NCBI GenBank assembly: GCA_041695045.1
Contig: JBGFRR010000080.1
Location: 1-19,184, forward strand
Source of the DNA: JBGFRR01 sp041695045
GTDB lineage: Bacteria; Bacteroidota; Ignavibacteria; UBA10030
Direction of reading: 5' to 3'
DNA: 19,184 bases
Below, in pieces: positions 6,424 through 13,437 of this stretch (position 1 is the stretch's first letter; every line of letters begins with the position of its first letter). The notes beneath the pieces were generated by a model, which worked only from the letters and a program-made list of their open reading frames with translations, searched no databases and had not been told where the DNA came from. Position numbers and translations under genes: made by a program.

Positions 6424-7578
6424 ATGAAATTCCTCGTCGTCGGTTCCGGCATGATGGGCAGCGCGCTGGCATACGATTTGGCGCGTTCTGAAGGGGTTGA
6501 GCTCATCACGTTGGCGGACATCAACCTTGAGCGCGCCCAGCAGACGGCCGCAGCCATCGGCTCCGACCGCGTGAAACCTGTTGCGCTGGATGTGGAATAC
6601 TTTGACGATGTCATCGACCGGATGCAAGGGCACGCGTGCGCCATCGCCGCAACGACGTTCCGTCATAACTTCGCGCTCACGAAGGCGGCCATCGAAACGC
6701 GTGTGCATTTACTCGACCTCGGCGGCAACGATGAGGTCGTTCGCCGACAGCGAGAGCTTCACGAGCGTGCGCGCAACGCCGATGTGCTCATCATGCCGAA
6801 CTGCGGTCTCGCGCCCGGCATGGCGAACGTCATCGCGGCACGCGGCGCGGAGGCGTTCGAGCATGTCGATTCAATTCAGGCTCGCGTTGGCGGTCTTCCT
6901 CGGCATCCGAAACCGCCGCTCAATTATCAGCTCGCCTTTTCGGTGGAGGGGCTTCTCAACGAGTATACAGGAAAGAGCGTCATCCTGCGCGACTACAAGA
7001 TTCAGGAAGTGGACACGATGACGGAAGTAGAAACAATCGAGTTCCCGTCCGCCAGAGGCGGATTCGGGGTGTTAGAGGCGTTTCACACGTCGGGGGGGAC
7101 ATCCTTCCTGCCGCACATGTTTGCGGGCAAGGTGCGTGAGCTTTCCTACAAAACGATCCGCTACAGCGGCCATTGCGAGCGGTTTAAGGCGCTGTTAGAC
7201 CTCGGCTTCGCATCGAGTGAGCCGGTCAGCGTAGGGTCTAACCTCCTGACGGCACGGGAAATGTTCACCGCATTGCTCAGGAAGCGCCTCTCCGGCTCCG
7301 GCCCCGATGCGGTCTTGATGCGCGTGACGATTACCGGCGAGCGGGAAGGAAAAGAACAAACACGGATGTTCGAATTGATTGACTCTTACGACGAGAATGC
7401 TCATATTACGGCCATGATGCGCACCACTGCGTATCCCACTTCGGTGATGGCACAGCTCATTGCCGAAGGGACCATTCGCGAGCGCGGCGTACTGACGCCG
7501 GAGCAGTGCGTGCCCCTTGAGCCGTTACTCGAACAACTCCGACAACGGGCGATCCGAATCGAAGAACGATGGATATAA
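6424..7578 (+). CDS. Saccharopine dehydrogenase-family oxidoreductase (lysine 6-dehydrogenase-like)
   Basis: The product is about 384 residues, a normal length for the single-chain lysine 6-dehydrogenase/saccharopine reductase-like group. The N terminus is a Rossmann fold with GSGMMG (7-12) and an acidic residue ending strand two (LADIN), which suggests NAD rather than NADP. Family motifs follow: LDLGGND, NCGLAPGMANVIAARG, and in the C-terminal substrate domain YSGHCERFKALLDLG. Members oxidise or reduce lysine, saccharopine or related amino acids; the real substrate cannot be read from sequence. ATG 6424 puts the nucleotide-binding strand right at the N terminus. An in-frame ATG at 6409 is also possible, and neither has a clear ribosome-binding site. 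The gene follows the repair cluster after 94 bases and is probably functionally unrelated to it. Confidence 0.82.
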   Translation: MKFLVVGSGMMGSALAYDLARSEGVELITLADINLERAQQTAAAIGSDRVKPVALDVEYFDDVIDRMQGHACAIAATTFRHNFALTKAAIETRVHLLDLGGNDEVVRRQRELHERARNADVLIMPNCGLAPGMANVIAARGAEAFEHVDSIQARVGGLPRHPKPPLNYQLAFSVEGLLNEYTGKSVILRDYKIQEVDTMTEVETIEFPSARGGFGVLEAFHTSGGTSFLPHMFAGKVRELSYKTIRYSGHCERFKALLDLGFASSEPVSVGSNLLTAREMFTALLRKRLSGSGPDAVLMRVTITGEREGKEQTRMFELIDSYDENAHITAMMRTTAYPTSVMAQLIAEGTIRERGVLTPEQCVPLEPLLEQLRQRAIRIEERWI

Positions 7579-7599
7579 AAAAGGAAGCCCGCCCTTTTT
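7578..7599 (+). terminator. Weak terminator-like hairpin
   Basis: The arms AAAAAGG and CCTTTTT flank an 8-base loop immediately after the dehydrogenase stop codon, and the right arm itself supplies the T run. The GC content of the stem is low, so termination would be partial at best. Confidence 0.3.
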
Positions 7600-7623
7600 C
7601 ACACTGACAGGAAGGGGGAACAC

Positions 7624-8010
7624 ATGGGACAACAACAACTGCTGCTGGTCATCCTCGGGGTGATTATTGTAGGCATTGCGATCGCGGTGGGGCTAACGAT
7701 GTTCCGCTCAAACGCCGTCGAATCGAGCCGCACAGCAATCATCAACGACCTCGGTTACTTCGCCATGCGTGCGCGGCAGATGTATTTCAAGCCGCCGCAA
7801 TTGGGGGGAACGGGAAGGGATTTTCGAGGGATCACGCTCGGCCATCTCACCACTCTTTCCGAAAACGAGAACGGCCACTACTATATTGAAAGTGTGGACA
7901 AGGATGAATTGATTCTCGTCGGCGTCGGTCGCATCGTCGTGCATGACGATAGCATCCGCATCCGGATGCGCGTGAACGAGGCGAATAACGTTATTGAGAT
8001 CATCCATTAA
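7624..8010 (+). CDS. Small membrane-anchored protein of unknown function
   Basis: The 128-residue protein has MGQQQ followed by one long hydrophobic helix (about 6-27, LLLVILGVIIVGIAIAVGL) and then a soluble domain that would face the periplasm. The soluble part has AIINDLGYFAMRARQMYFKP, then glycine-rich and beta-strand segments ending in VNEANNVIEIIH. The layout recalls type IV pilin-like or pseudopilin proteins. There is no basic leader with a G/[FM]-x4-E prepilin peptidase site, so that assignment is only structural analogy. I recall similar MGQQQLLL-type hypothetical proteins in Ignavibacteria. Translation signals are strong: GGAAGGGGG lies just before the ATG. The gene seems to be transcribed alone or with the pseudogene that follows. 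Confidence 0.75.
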   Translation: MGQQQLLLVILGVIIVGIAIAVGLTMFRSNAVESSRTAIINDLGYFAMRARQMYFKPPQLGGTGRDFRGITLGHLTTLSENENGHYYIESVDKDELILVGVGRIVVHDDSIRIRMRVNEANNVIEIIH

Positions 8011-8013
8011 TGT

Positions 8014-8320
8014 ATGAACCAACAGCCGTCGTTCGACATCGTTTTGGAAGTTGATATGTAGGCGCTCAAGCATGGCGCCGTTGAGCCCTGCGTACGCAGG
8101 AACCGTGCGACAGGTTGCGATGTTGCAGGGAGAGATTGGAAACAATGAGGCCAAAGAGCCGGTCAAATTCGTCAAAGACGTAACGCTCAAGGTGCAAGTG
8201 CAGATCATGCATAACCAGGTTCGCCGGGTTTGGATGAGCGGCAAGAGCAAGGACGCCTTGCGCGCTGCGATCAAGCATCTACGAAGTTCTCGTGTGCAAT
8301 GTCCCGCAGGGTAGAATCAA
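8014..8320 (+). pseudogene. yajQ: Decayed yajQ (UPF0234/DUF520) remnant
   Basis: The 5' end reads MNQQPSFDIVLEVDM and then a stop codon (TAG, 8059-8061), matching the start of YajQ proteins (PSFDIVSEVDM). The same frame continues ALKHGAVEP, a motif that in an intact protein lies near the middle, so roughly 70 residues are missing. After a frame change the third frame reads AGTVRQVAMLQGEIGNNEAK, VKFVKDVTLKVQVQIMHNQV and SGKSKDALRAAIKHLR, the C-terminal YajQ domain. Another frame change near 8285 would restore a VPQGRIN-like tail. With a stop, an internal deletion and two frame changes the gene cannot make YajQ, a small protein reported to bind nucleotides or cyclic di-GMP in some species. It lies 3 bases after the small membrane protein gene and shortly before the amidase gene. 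Confidence 0.85.
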
Positions 8321-8333
8321 CCATCGTTAGCGA

Positions 8334-9992
8334 ATGACCAATCTGCTAAGGATTCATACTTTTACCCTCCCACTCCTCCTCCTCACCGCCACCTCCCTTT
8401 CGTTCGCCCAACAGGTTTCGATCCGTATTGACAACCGTCCCCCCGTAACCGCACGCGCATTGACGGAAAGCGGTGTCGTGTTTATCTCGGTGGAGGATTT
8501 TACTACCGCATTCGGGTTCGCTGCGTTTCGGAACGAGGATGTGAGCAAACTCGAATTCCGTGCGGGAGGTTATCGTATAAAGGTCAGCGCCAACAGTCCC
8601 TTCCTCGTCATCACTGAAGTCGCAACCGGCATCGCCAGCGTATCGCAGCTGAGTCGGCCTGCCCTCTATCGGAATCGGCAGTTCTCTGTTCCCGTGGCGT
8701 CGTTCGTCGGGCTGGTTGCACGGCTCATCGACACGCCGCTGCGCTTCGATGCCGCCACGAACACCATTCTGGCTGGAGCGTTTGAAACACCCGCTGTCTC
8801 GACGCCCGCGCCAACGCCTGCACCGCGCACAACTACGCCCACATCCGCCTTCGGCAGACCACGTTTCGACATCACCGGCATCGAAGTCGAGCCGCGACTC
8901 AACGGTTATCTCCTCACCGTCCTCACCACGCGCAAGCTCACGGATGTCGAAAAATGGCTCAAACGCCCCGACGGCTGGCTATTCCTGACGATACCGGACG
9001 CCCGCGCCGACATCCAGGCGCTCAACGCGACGAAGCCGACGGGCGCGGTGAAAAAGGTGCTCGCGTTCCAATCCCCCACGTCGGTGCAAATCACCATTCG
9101 CGTCGCACCCGACGTTGTGGAAGCCGACCTCATCGAAGACCCCGACTCGAACAACCTACTCGTCTCGCTCCACACGGAATCCATCGCAGAGAAAACCGAC
9201 CTCGATCGGAAGCGTCAGGAGTTGACCAACGAGAATTTAGAGCGCGAGCGCTCGCGCTGGAAGCTGGACGTCATCGTCATCGACCCGGGACATGGAGGAA
9301 AGGACCCCGGCACGATCGGCGTGGCCGGCACGCGGGAGAAAGATGTGACGCTTGCCATCGCACTGAAGTTGGGAGCATTGATCGAGAAGCGGATGAAGGA
9401 TGTGAAAGTCGTCTACACGCGTAAAACCGACAAGTTCGTCGAGCTCTACCGCCGCACGCAGATGGCGAACGAGGCAGGCGGCAAGCTGTTCATCAGCATT
9501 CACTGTAATTCGACGGAGCGGAAGCCTTCGAGCGTCGACGGCTTCGAGATCTACCTGCTGCGACCGGGAAAAACCGAGCATGCCATCCGCATTGCCGAAC
9601 GCGAGAACGCCGTCATCAAGCTGGAAGAAGGCCACGAACAGCGTTATAAGAAACTGACGGAGGAAGAATTCATCATCCTGACGATGGCGCAAAGTGCGTT
9701 CATGAAGAATAGCGAGCGTTTTGCAGAGATCGCCGCAGAGTCGATGGCCAAGCATCTTACCATCCGCAACGGCGGCGTGAAGCAAGCGGGGTTCTACGTG
9801 CTCGTCGGCGCGTCGATGCCGAACGTGTTAATTGAGACCGGCTATCTCTCCAACCGCGACGAGGAGCGCTACCTCCGCAACAAGCAGGGACAACAAAAAA
9901 TCGCCGAAGCGTTGTTCGAGGGGATAAAAGAATATAAGTCCATCTACGAGCAAACGCTCCAGGAAGGCCGCACCACAAGCGATGCGCGATGA
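8334..9992 (+). CDS. Secreted N-acetylmuramoyl-L-alanine amidase (Amidase_3, AmiC-like)
   Basis: The 552-residue cell-wall hydrolase would cleave the bond between MurNAc and L-alanine, acting in the periplasm during cell separation. A signal peptide occupies 1-25 (LPLLLLTATSLSFA-Q). About 28-145 resembles the copper amine oxidase N-terminal-like domain often fused to cell-wall enzymes. A Pro/Thr-rich linker (151-171) is followed by an AMIN-type targeting domain (about 178-280), a charged helix (285-308) and the zinc amidase (311-535). Zinc ligands are His320 (DPGHGG), Glu335 (GTREKD) and His390 (SIHCN). The catalytic glutamate is Glu501 in LIETGYLSN. An insert at about 413-455 with charged helices may be the autoinhibitory helix seen in AmiB/AmiC-type enzymes. 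The ATG is 14 bases after the end of the yajQ remnant. The 3' neighbour is convergent, with a palindromic repeat between. Confidence 0.93.
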   Translation: MTNLLRIHTFTLPLLLLTATSLSFAQQVSIRIDNRPPVTARALTESGVVFISVEDFTTAFGFAAFRNEDVSKLEFRAGGYRIKVSANSPFLVITEVATGIASVSQLSRPALYRNRQFSVPVASFVGLVARLIDTPLRFDAATNTILAGAFETPAVSTPAPTPAPRTTTPTSAFGRPRFDITGIEVEPRLNGYLLTVLTTRKLTDVEKWLKRPDGWLFLTIPDARADIQALNATKPTGAVKKVLAFQSPTSVQITIRVAPDVVEADLIEDPDSNNLLVSLHTESIAEKTDLDRKRQELTNENLERERSRWKLDVIVIDPGHGGKDPGTIGVAGTREKDVTLAIALKLGALIEKRMKDVKVVYTRKTDKFVELYRRTQMANEAGGKLFISIHCNSTERKPSSVDGFEIYLLRPGKTEHAIRIAERENAVIKLEEGHEQRYKKLTEEEFIILTMAQSAFMKNSERFAEIAAESMAKHLTIRNGGVKQAGFYVLVGASMPNVLIETGYLSNRDEERYLRNKQGQQKIAEALFEGIKEYKSIYEQTLQEGRTTSDAR

Positions 9993-10030
9993 AGGAAGAA
10001 GGAAAACTTAACGCGGGCAAAAAAATCTTT

Positions 10031-10088
10031 GTCCCACCTTTCCCGTCACAATTACTTATACAAAGAGACGGGATCCCGTACAGGGACT
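10031..10088. repeat. About 60-bp palindromic dispersed repeat, copy 2 (inverted relative to copy 1)
   Basis: The reverse complement of this stretch aligns with 117-177 over about 58 bases. There is a short gap near one end, one mismatch in the loop and one in the distal arm. Nested stems (GTCCC/GGGAC ends; TCCCGT/ACGGGA inside) are retained. It lies between two convergent genes (amidase end 9992, FeoB end 10131), where it could serve as a bidirectional terminator. Confidence 0.75.
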
Positions 10089-10130
10089 CCTAACGCCACT
10101 TCGGATCACTCCTTCACTTCCACCGCCGCT

Positions 10131-11540
10131 TCACTCCACTCCCAACGCTCTCGCCGTCTGCGCGACGACAAAACACACGATCAGGGCAACCGTAAGAGGA
10201 AGAAGGTTCGACACGAGCGTCCACTTCACGCTGCGTGTTTCTTTGTAGATCGTTAACGACGTTGTGCTGCAGGGATAATGCAGGAGCGAGAAGAGCATCA
10301 AGCACACGGCCGTCAACGCCGTCCATCCGTTCTCGACGAACAATGCCCTGAGCGTTTCCATGCTTTCGAAGTCCGTCATTTGACCCGTTGCCGTGTAGGC
10401 CATGATGATGGTTGGGACGATGATCTCGTTCGCCGGAATTGCGATGATGTAGGCAAGCAGAATCACGCCGTCGAGACCGAAGAGTCTGCCCGCCGGGTCG
10501 AGGAAATCCGCAGCGTGCTTCATCAGACTGACGCCGTCGACGTGGACGTTGCCGAGAATCCAGATAAGCCCGCCTGCTGGTGCGGCCATCATCACCGCAC
10601 GACCGAGCACGAAGATGGTGCGGTCGATGAGCGAGGTGTAGAGGATGCGCAGGATTTGCGGCTTGCGGTACGGCGGCAATTCCAGTTGGAACGAGGAGGG
10701 CGTTCCCTTCAGCCATGTGCTGCTGAGGAATTTCGACACAAGCAACGTCACGAGCACGCCGAAGAGCGTTACACCGACGACGGTCGATGCGGCGGCAATT
10801 GACGAAACAGCCGACGGGAATTGCGCTGCAACAAAGAGACTTGCCAACATGATGATGAGCGGCCAGCGCCCGTTACACGGGACGAAGTTGTTCGTGATGA
10901 TGGCAATAAGGCGTTCGCGCGGCGAGTCGATGATGCGCGTGGAAATCACCCCTGCCGCGTTGCAGCCGAACCCCATGCCCATGGTGAGCGCTTGCTTGCC
11001 GTGCGCGCCCGCCCAGCGAAACATCCGGTCGAGATTGAACGCCACGCGCGGCAAATAGCCGAGGTCTTCTAACAGCGTGAAAACCGGAAAGAAAATCGCC
11101 ATCGGCGGCAGCATCACCGACACCACCCACGCAAGTCCGCGGTAGACGCCGTTCATGAGGAAGCCCGTCAGCCACCACGGCGCGCCGACGGCGTGAAAGA
11201 GCGGAACGATCTGGTCGTGCAGCCAGAAGAGTGCCGTCGCAAGAAGCTCGGAAGGGACGTTCGCTCCTTCGATGGTCATAAAGAAGATGCCCGCGAGGAT
11301 CAACAGCATCATCGGGAAACCGAACCAGCGGGAGGTCAGCAAATCATCCAGCCGACGGTCCCATGTTCCGGAGTGCGGCCGCGGCGAGGCGACCGTCGAG
11401 CGTGCGATGGCCTGCGCTTCGGTATAGACGACCTTTGCGAGCTCGTCGTGGAGCGTTGCGCCGATTGAAGAGGAAAGCTCGTTCGCACGCGCGAGCAGCG
11501 CATCGGCGGATGATCCGCCCTTGGCGGACACAGCACTCAT
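10131..11540 (-). CDS. feoB: FeoB C-terminal membrane half (ferrous iron transporter permease)
   Basis: The 469-residue protein corresponds to the membrane part of FeoB, which carries Fe(II) across the inner membrane. After a soluble N-terminal segment (1-70) there are multiple hydrophobic spans forming the two nucleoside-recognition/Gate repeats. Conserved membrane cysteines occur in MGFGCNAAGVISTR (Cys193) and NNFVPCNGRWPLII (Cys222). It lacks the GTPase domain, which is encoded just upstream as a separate ORF; its ATG (11540-11538) overlaps the TGA of that ORF (ATGA). The two halves total 723 residues, similar to a one-piece FeoB. This could be a natural split with translational coupling or a single-base change in an ancestral fused gene. 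The linker continues smoothly across the junction, so both products are probably needed together. Confidence 0.9.
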   Translation of the reverse strand: MSAVSAKGGSSADALLARANELSSSIGATLHDELAKVVYTEAQAIARSTVASPRPHSGTWDRRLDDLLTSRWFGFPMMLLILAGIFFMTIEGANVPSELLATALFWLHDQIVPLFHAVGAPWWLTGFLMNGVYRGLAWVVSVMLPPMAIFFPVFTLLEDLGYLPRVAFNLDRMFRWAGAHGKQALTMGMGFGCNAAGVISTRIIDSPRERLIAIITNNFVPCNGRWPLIIMLASLFVAAQFPSAVSSIAAASTVVGVTLFGVLVTLLVSKFLSSTWLKGTPSSFQLELPPYRKPQILRILYTSLIDRTIFVLGRAVMMAAPAGGLIWILGNVHVDGVSLMKHAADFLDPAGRLFGLDGVILLAYIIAIPANEIIVPTIIMAYTATGQMTDFESMETLRALFVENGWTALTAVCLMLFSLLHYPCSTTSLTIYKETRSVKWTLVSNLLPLTVALIVCFVVAQTARALGVE

Positions 11541-12286
11541 ACCGCTACTCCTTCACCCTGATGTCGTTTTGTGGGCCGGTGGTTCCTGACCTTTTCGTAC
11601 GCTGCCGCGAACCTTCCGTCGTGCAATGCGCGGATGATGTGTTCATCGCCGTCCAGCAAACGGAGTGCGACCCATGCGGCATTCGGCAGCCCCGGCACAA
11701 GCTGCTGAATCTTCGGCACAAGCTCATCGATTGCAGCCTGCAGTTTTTCGGAATACCGAAGCCTGCGCGGGTTCGGACGCAGAGAGCCGTCCGCCACGCG
11801 TGCGATAATCCGTTTGAGGTCGTCAAGCCCCTCTCCTAATCTCGCCGCAGTCATCACGACAGGCACACCCAAGCGATCTTCGAGTCCCTTCCTATCGATC
11901 AGGATGTGTTTCCGCCGCGCCTCATCGAACAGGTTACAGCAAACGACCACGCGGTCGGTAATCTGAAGGATTTGGAGGATCAAGTTCAGGTTCCGCTCGA
12001 GCGCCGTCGAGTCTGCAACAATCACGGTGACATCCGGCTGACCGAAGAGGATGAAATCCCGCGCAACTTCCTCATCTTCCGACATCGAGAGCAGCGAGTA
12101 GGTGCCGGGAAGGTCGACCAGACGGTAGCGCGCCCCTTCATGCTCGTACGACCCTTCTGCGCGCATGACGGTCTTCCCCGGCCAGTTCCCGGTGTGCTGG
12201 CGGAGTCCTGTGAGCGCGTTGAACACGGTGCTCTTGCCTGTGTTCGGGTTGCCTGCGAGGGCGACGAGATATCCCTGCTTAGCCAT
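11537..12286 (-). CDS. feoB: FeoB N-terminal GTPase half
   Basis: The roughly 249-residue soluble protein carries the FeoB G domain. Numbered from MAKQG, the G1 P-loop is GNPNTGKST (13-21), the G2 region follows with GNWPGKTV, and G3 is DLPGTYSL (59-66). G4 is NLFD (118-121), a variant of the usual N-[KM]-x-D, and G5 is TAARLGEG. After the G domain comes the helical GDI-like region (about 175-240) that in fused FeoB leads into the membrane. It ends in RHQGEGVAV exactly where the membrane half begins. The start at 12286 gives the conserved MAKxGYLVALAGNPN opening and overlaps feoA by 8 bases; an ATG at 12301 would add five residues. GTP binding and hydrolysis regulate or power Fe(II) transport. 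Confidence 0.9.
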   Translation of the reverse strand: MAKQGYLVALAGNPNTGKSTVFNALTGLRQHTGNWPGKTVMRAEGSYEHEGARYRLVDLPGTYSLLSMSEDEEVARDFILFGQPDVTVIVADSTALERNLNLILQILQITDRVVVCCNLFDEARRKHILIDRKGLEDRLGVPVVMTAARLGEGLDDLKRIIARVADGSLRPNPRRLRYSEKLQAAIDELVPKIQQLVPGLPNAAWVALRLLDGDEHIIRALHDGRFAAAYEKVRNHRPTKRHQGEGVAV

Positions 12287-12539
12287 GGCTGCCGCTTCCA
12301 TTCATTAACCGTTCAATGAGGATCTTTCGAGCATCGGCCTTGCGGAGTGCGACCGATGTTCCGCGGACGTGATACGCCACCGGGTCGCTGAGTGGACTGC
12401 TCTTGCCCACTTCGATCTCCGTTCCGGGCACGAAGCCGAGGTCGAGATATCGCCTGCGGGCCATGCCTTCGAGAAGCAGCTCACGTACCACTGCGCGCTC
12501 GCCTGTTTGCAGGTCTGCTAATGTGAGTTGAGAGTTCAT
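12279..12539 (-). CDS. feoA: FeoA, small SH3-like partner of FeoB
   Basis: The 86-residue cytosolic protein has the FeoA beta-barrel pattern: LADLQTGERAVVRELLLEG, then RRYLDLGFVPGTEIEVGKSSPLSDPVAYHVRGTSVALRKADA-like strands, here described by its first residues only up to the GFVPGTEIEV motif and the VALRKADARKI end. FeoA is thought to bind the FeoB G domain or stabilise the transporter. The length is typical. Its 3' end overlaps the FeoB GTPase start, so the three Feo genes are translated from one message. About 195 bases separate it from the upstream DtxR-family gene. Confidence 0.88.
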   Translation of the reverse strand: MNSQLTLADLQTGERAVVRELLLEGMARRRYLDLGFVPGTEIEVGKSSPLSDPVAYHVRGTSVALRKADARKILIERLMNGSGSHG

Positions 12540-12610
12540 CGGTTGTAGGGCACCGCTTAGTGTATCGTAGTGGACAGAAGATAATTACTCACTGATCTTA
12601 TCTTACGGCC

Positions 12611-12636
12611 AGTAGTCGGGACAGCGTCCCGACCTA
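12611..12636. repeat. GTCGGGAC/GTCCCGAC palindromic repeat
   Basis: Perfect 8-bp arms GTCGGGAC (12615-12622) and GTCCCGAC (12626-12633) flank AGC, and TAG/CTA extends the symmetry with one base missing on the left. Palindromes of this GGTCGGGAC-type are recurrent dispersed repeats in related genomes, from memory. It sits in the spacer between the regulator and feoA, where a stem could attenuate read-through or process the message. Confidence 0.55.
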
Positions 12637-12734
12637 CATTTTGGACTGCAACTACATTTTGTATGATCTCGGTGGCATATCGCTTTGATCCGTGTAATCT
12701 GTGGTCATGTTGTTGCCCGCCGTGTAGTCGGCCT

Positions 12735-13385
12735 TCACGCTTCCACGAAAATGCTTCCGGCCAATTTTGAGCTGATATACTGCTCCTTGCCGTCGATCTG
12801 CACAATGATAGAGCCATCGAAATCAATGCGCTCTTTCACTTCGATCTTCTTGCGTAGGGCAATGCCGAGCTTCGTTGCATACTGCAGGATTTCAGGCTTC
12901 TCGTCGCTTACGCGTGCCACGGTCACCGTCTTCCCCGGCTCGACGGCAGAAAGCTGGAGATGATTCTGTCCCTCTAAGTTCCCCTCGGCTGTCGGAATCT
13001 CATGCCCGTGCGGGTCGATGCGCGGATGTCCTAACGCCGCATCGAGGCGCTGCTCGAGTTTCTCCGATGTGATATGTTCCAAGCGCTCAGCTTCTTCGTC
13101 GATCTCGTCCCAGCCGTACTTCAACACTTCGACAAGAAACAACTCCCACAGTCGATGCCGCCGGATGATGCGGAGCGCACGTTTCCGCCCTTTCTCCGTC
13201 AACTCGACGCCGCGATACGGTGTGTACTTGAGAAGGCCGTCATCAGCGAGCCGCTTGATCATCTCGGTGACCGATGCGGCGGAGATGCCGAGCTTCTCGG
13301 AGAGCAGCGATGTGCTCACGCGACCTTCGGTCTCCTGCAGCTTGCAGATGTTCTTGAGATAGTTCTCAGATTGTTCGCTCGGCAT
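12735..13385 (-). CDS. DtxR/MntR-family metal-dependent repressor
   Basis: The 216-residue regulator has three parts. The N-terminal winged helix (about 5-65) includes VSTSLLSEKLGISAASVTEM. The dimerisation and metal-binding helices (about 70-140) include RRHRLWELFL and ERLEHITSEKL. The C-terminal SH3/FeoA-like domain spans about 145-216. It is a full-length DtxR-type protein rather than the short MntR form. Aligned by eye, the metal positions are Asn8 (Met10 in DtxR, Asp8 in MntR), His77, Glu81, Asp96, Glu100 (Cys102 in DtxR, Glu99 in MntR), Glu103 and His104. The mixed set leaves Fe versus Mn preference open; the feo neighbours favour iron. The ATG at 13385 is preceded by GAGGGAAG, whereas the TTG at 13397 lies upstream of that site. 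It probably represses its own operon and the receptor. Confidence 0.9.
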   Translation of the reverse strand: MPSEQSENYLKNICKLQETEGRVSTSLLSEKLGISAASVTEMIKRLADDGLLKYTPYRGVELTEKGRKRALRIIRRHRLWELFLVEVLKYGWDEIDEEAERLEHITSEKLEQRLDAALGHPRIDPHGHEIPTAEGNLEGQNHLQLSAVEPGKTVTVARVSDEKPEILQYATKLGIALRKKIEVKERIDFDGSIIVQIDGKEQYISSKLAGSIFVEA

Positions 13386-13417
13386 GGCTTCCCTCAAATA
13401 TGGATTCGGTCAACAAT

Positions 13418-13432
13418 AACTGTTCAACAGTT
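13418..13432. promoter_or_regulatory. Palindrome upstream of the DtxR-family gene, candidate operator
   Basis: AACTGTT and AACAGTT form a perfect inverted repeat around one base, 33-47 bases before the regulator start and just after the receptor stop codon. The position suits an autoregulatory operator. The sequence differs from the TTTAGG/CCTAAA box found before the receptor, so another regulator, or a stem that processes the message, is also possible. Confidence 0.35.
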
Positions 13433-13437
13433 GGACA

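Noticed and set aside
11906..12319. 137-codon plus-strand open frame
   Set aside because: Antisense to the FeoB GTPase gene, which has all G motifs.
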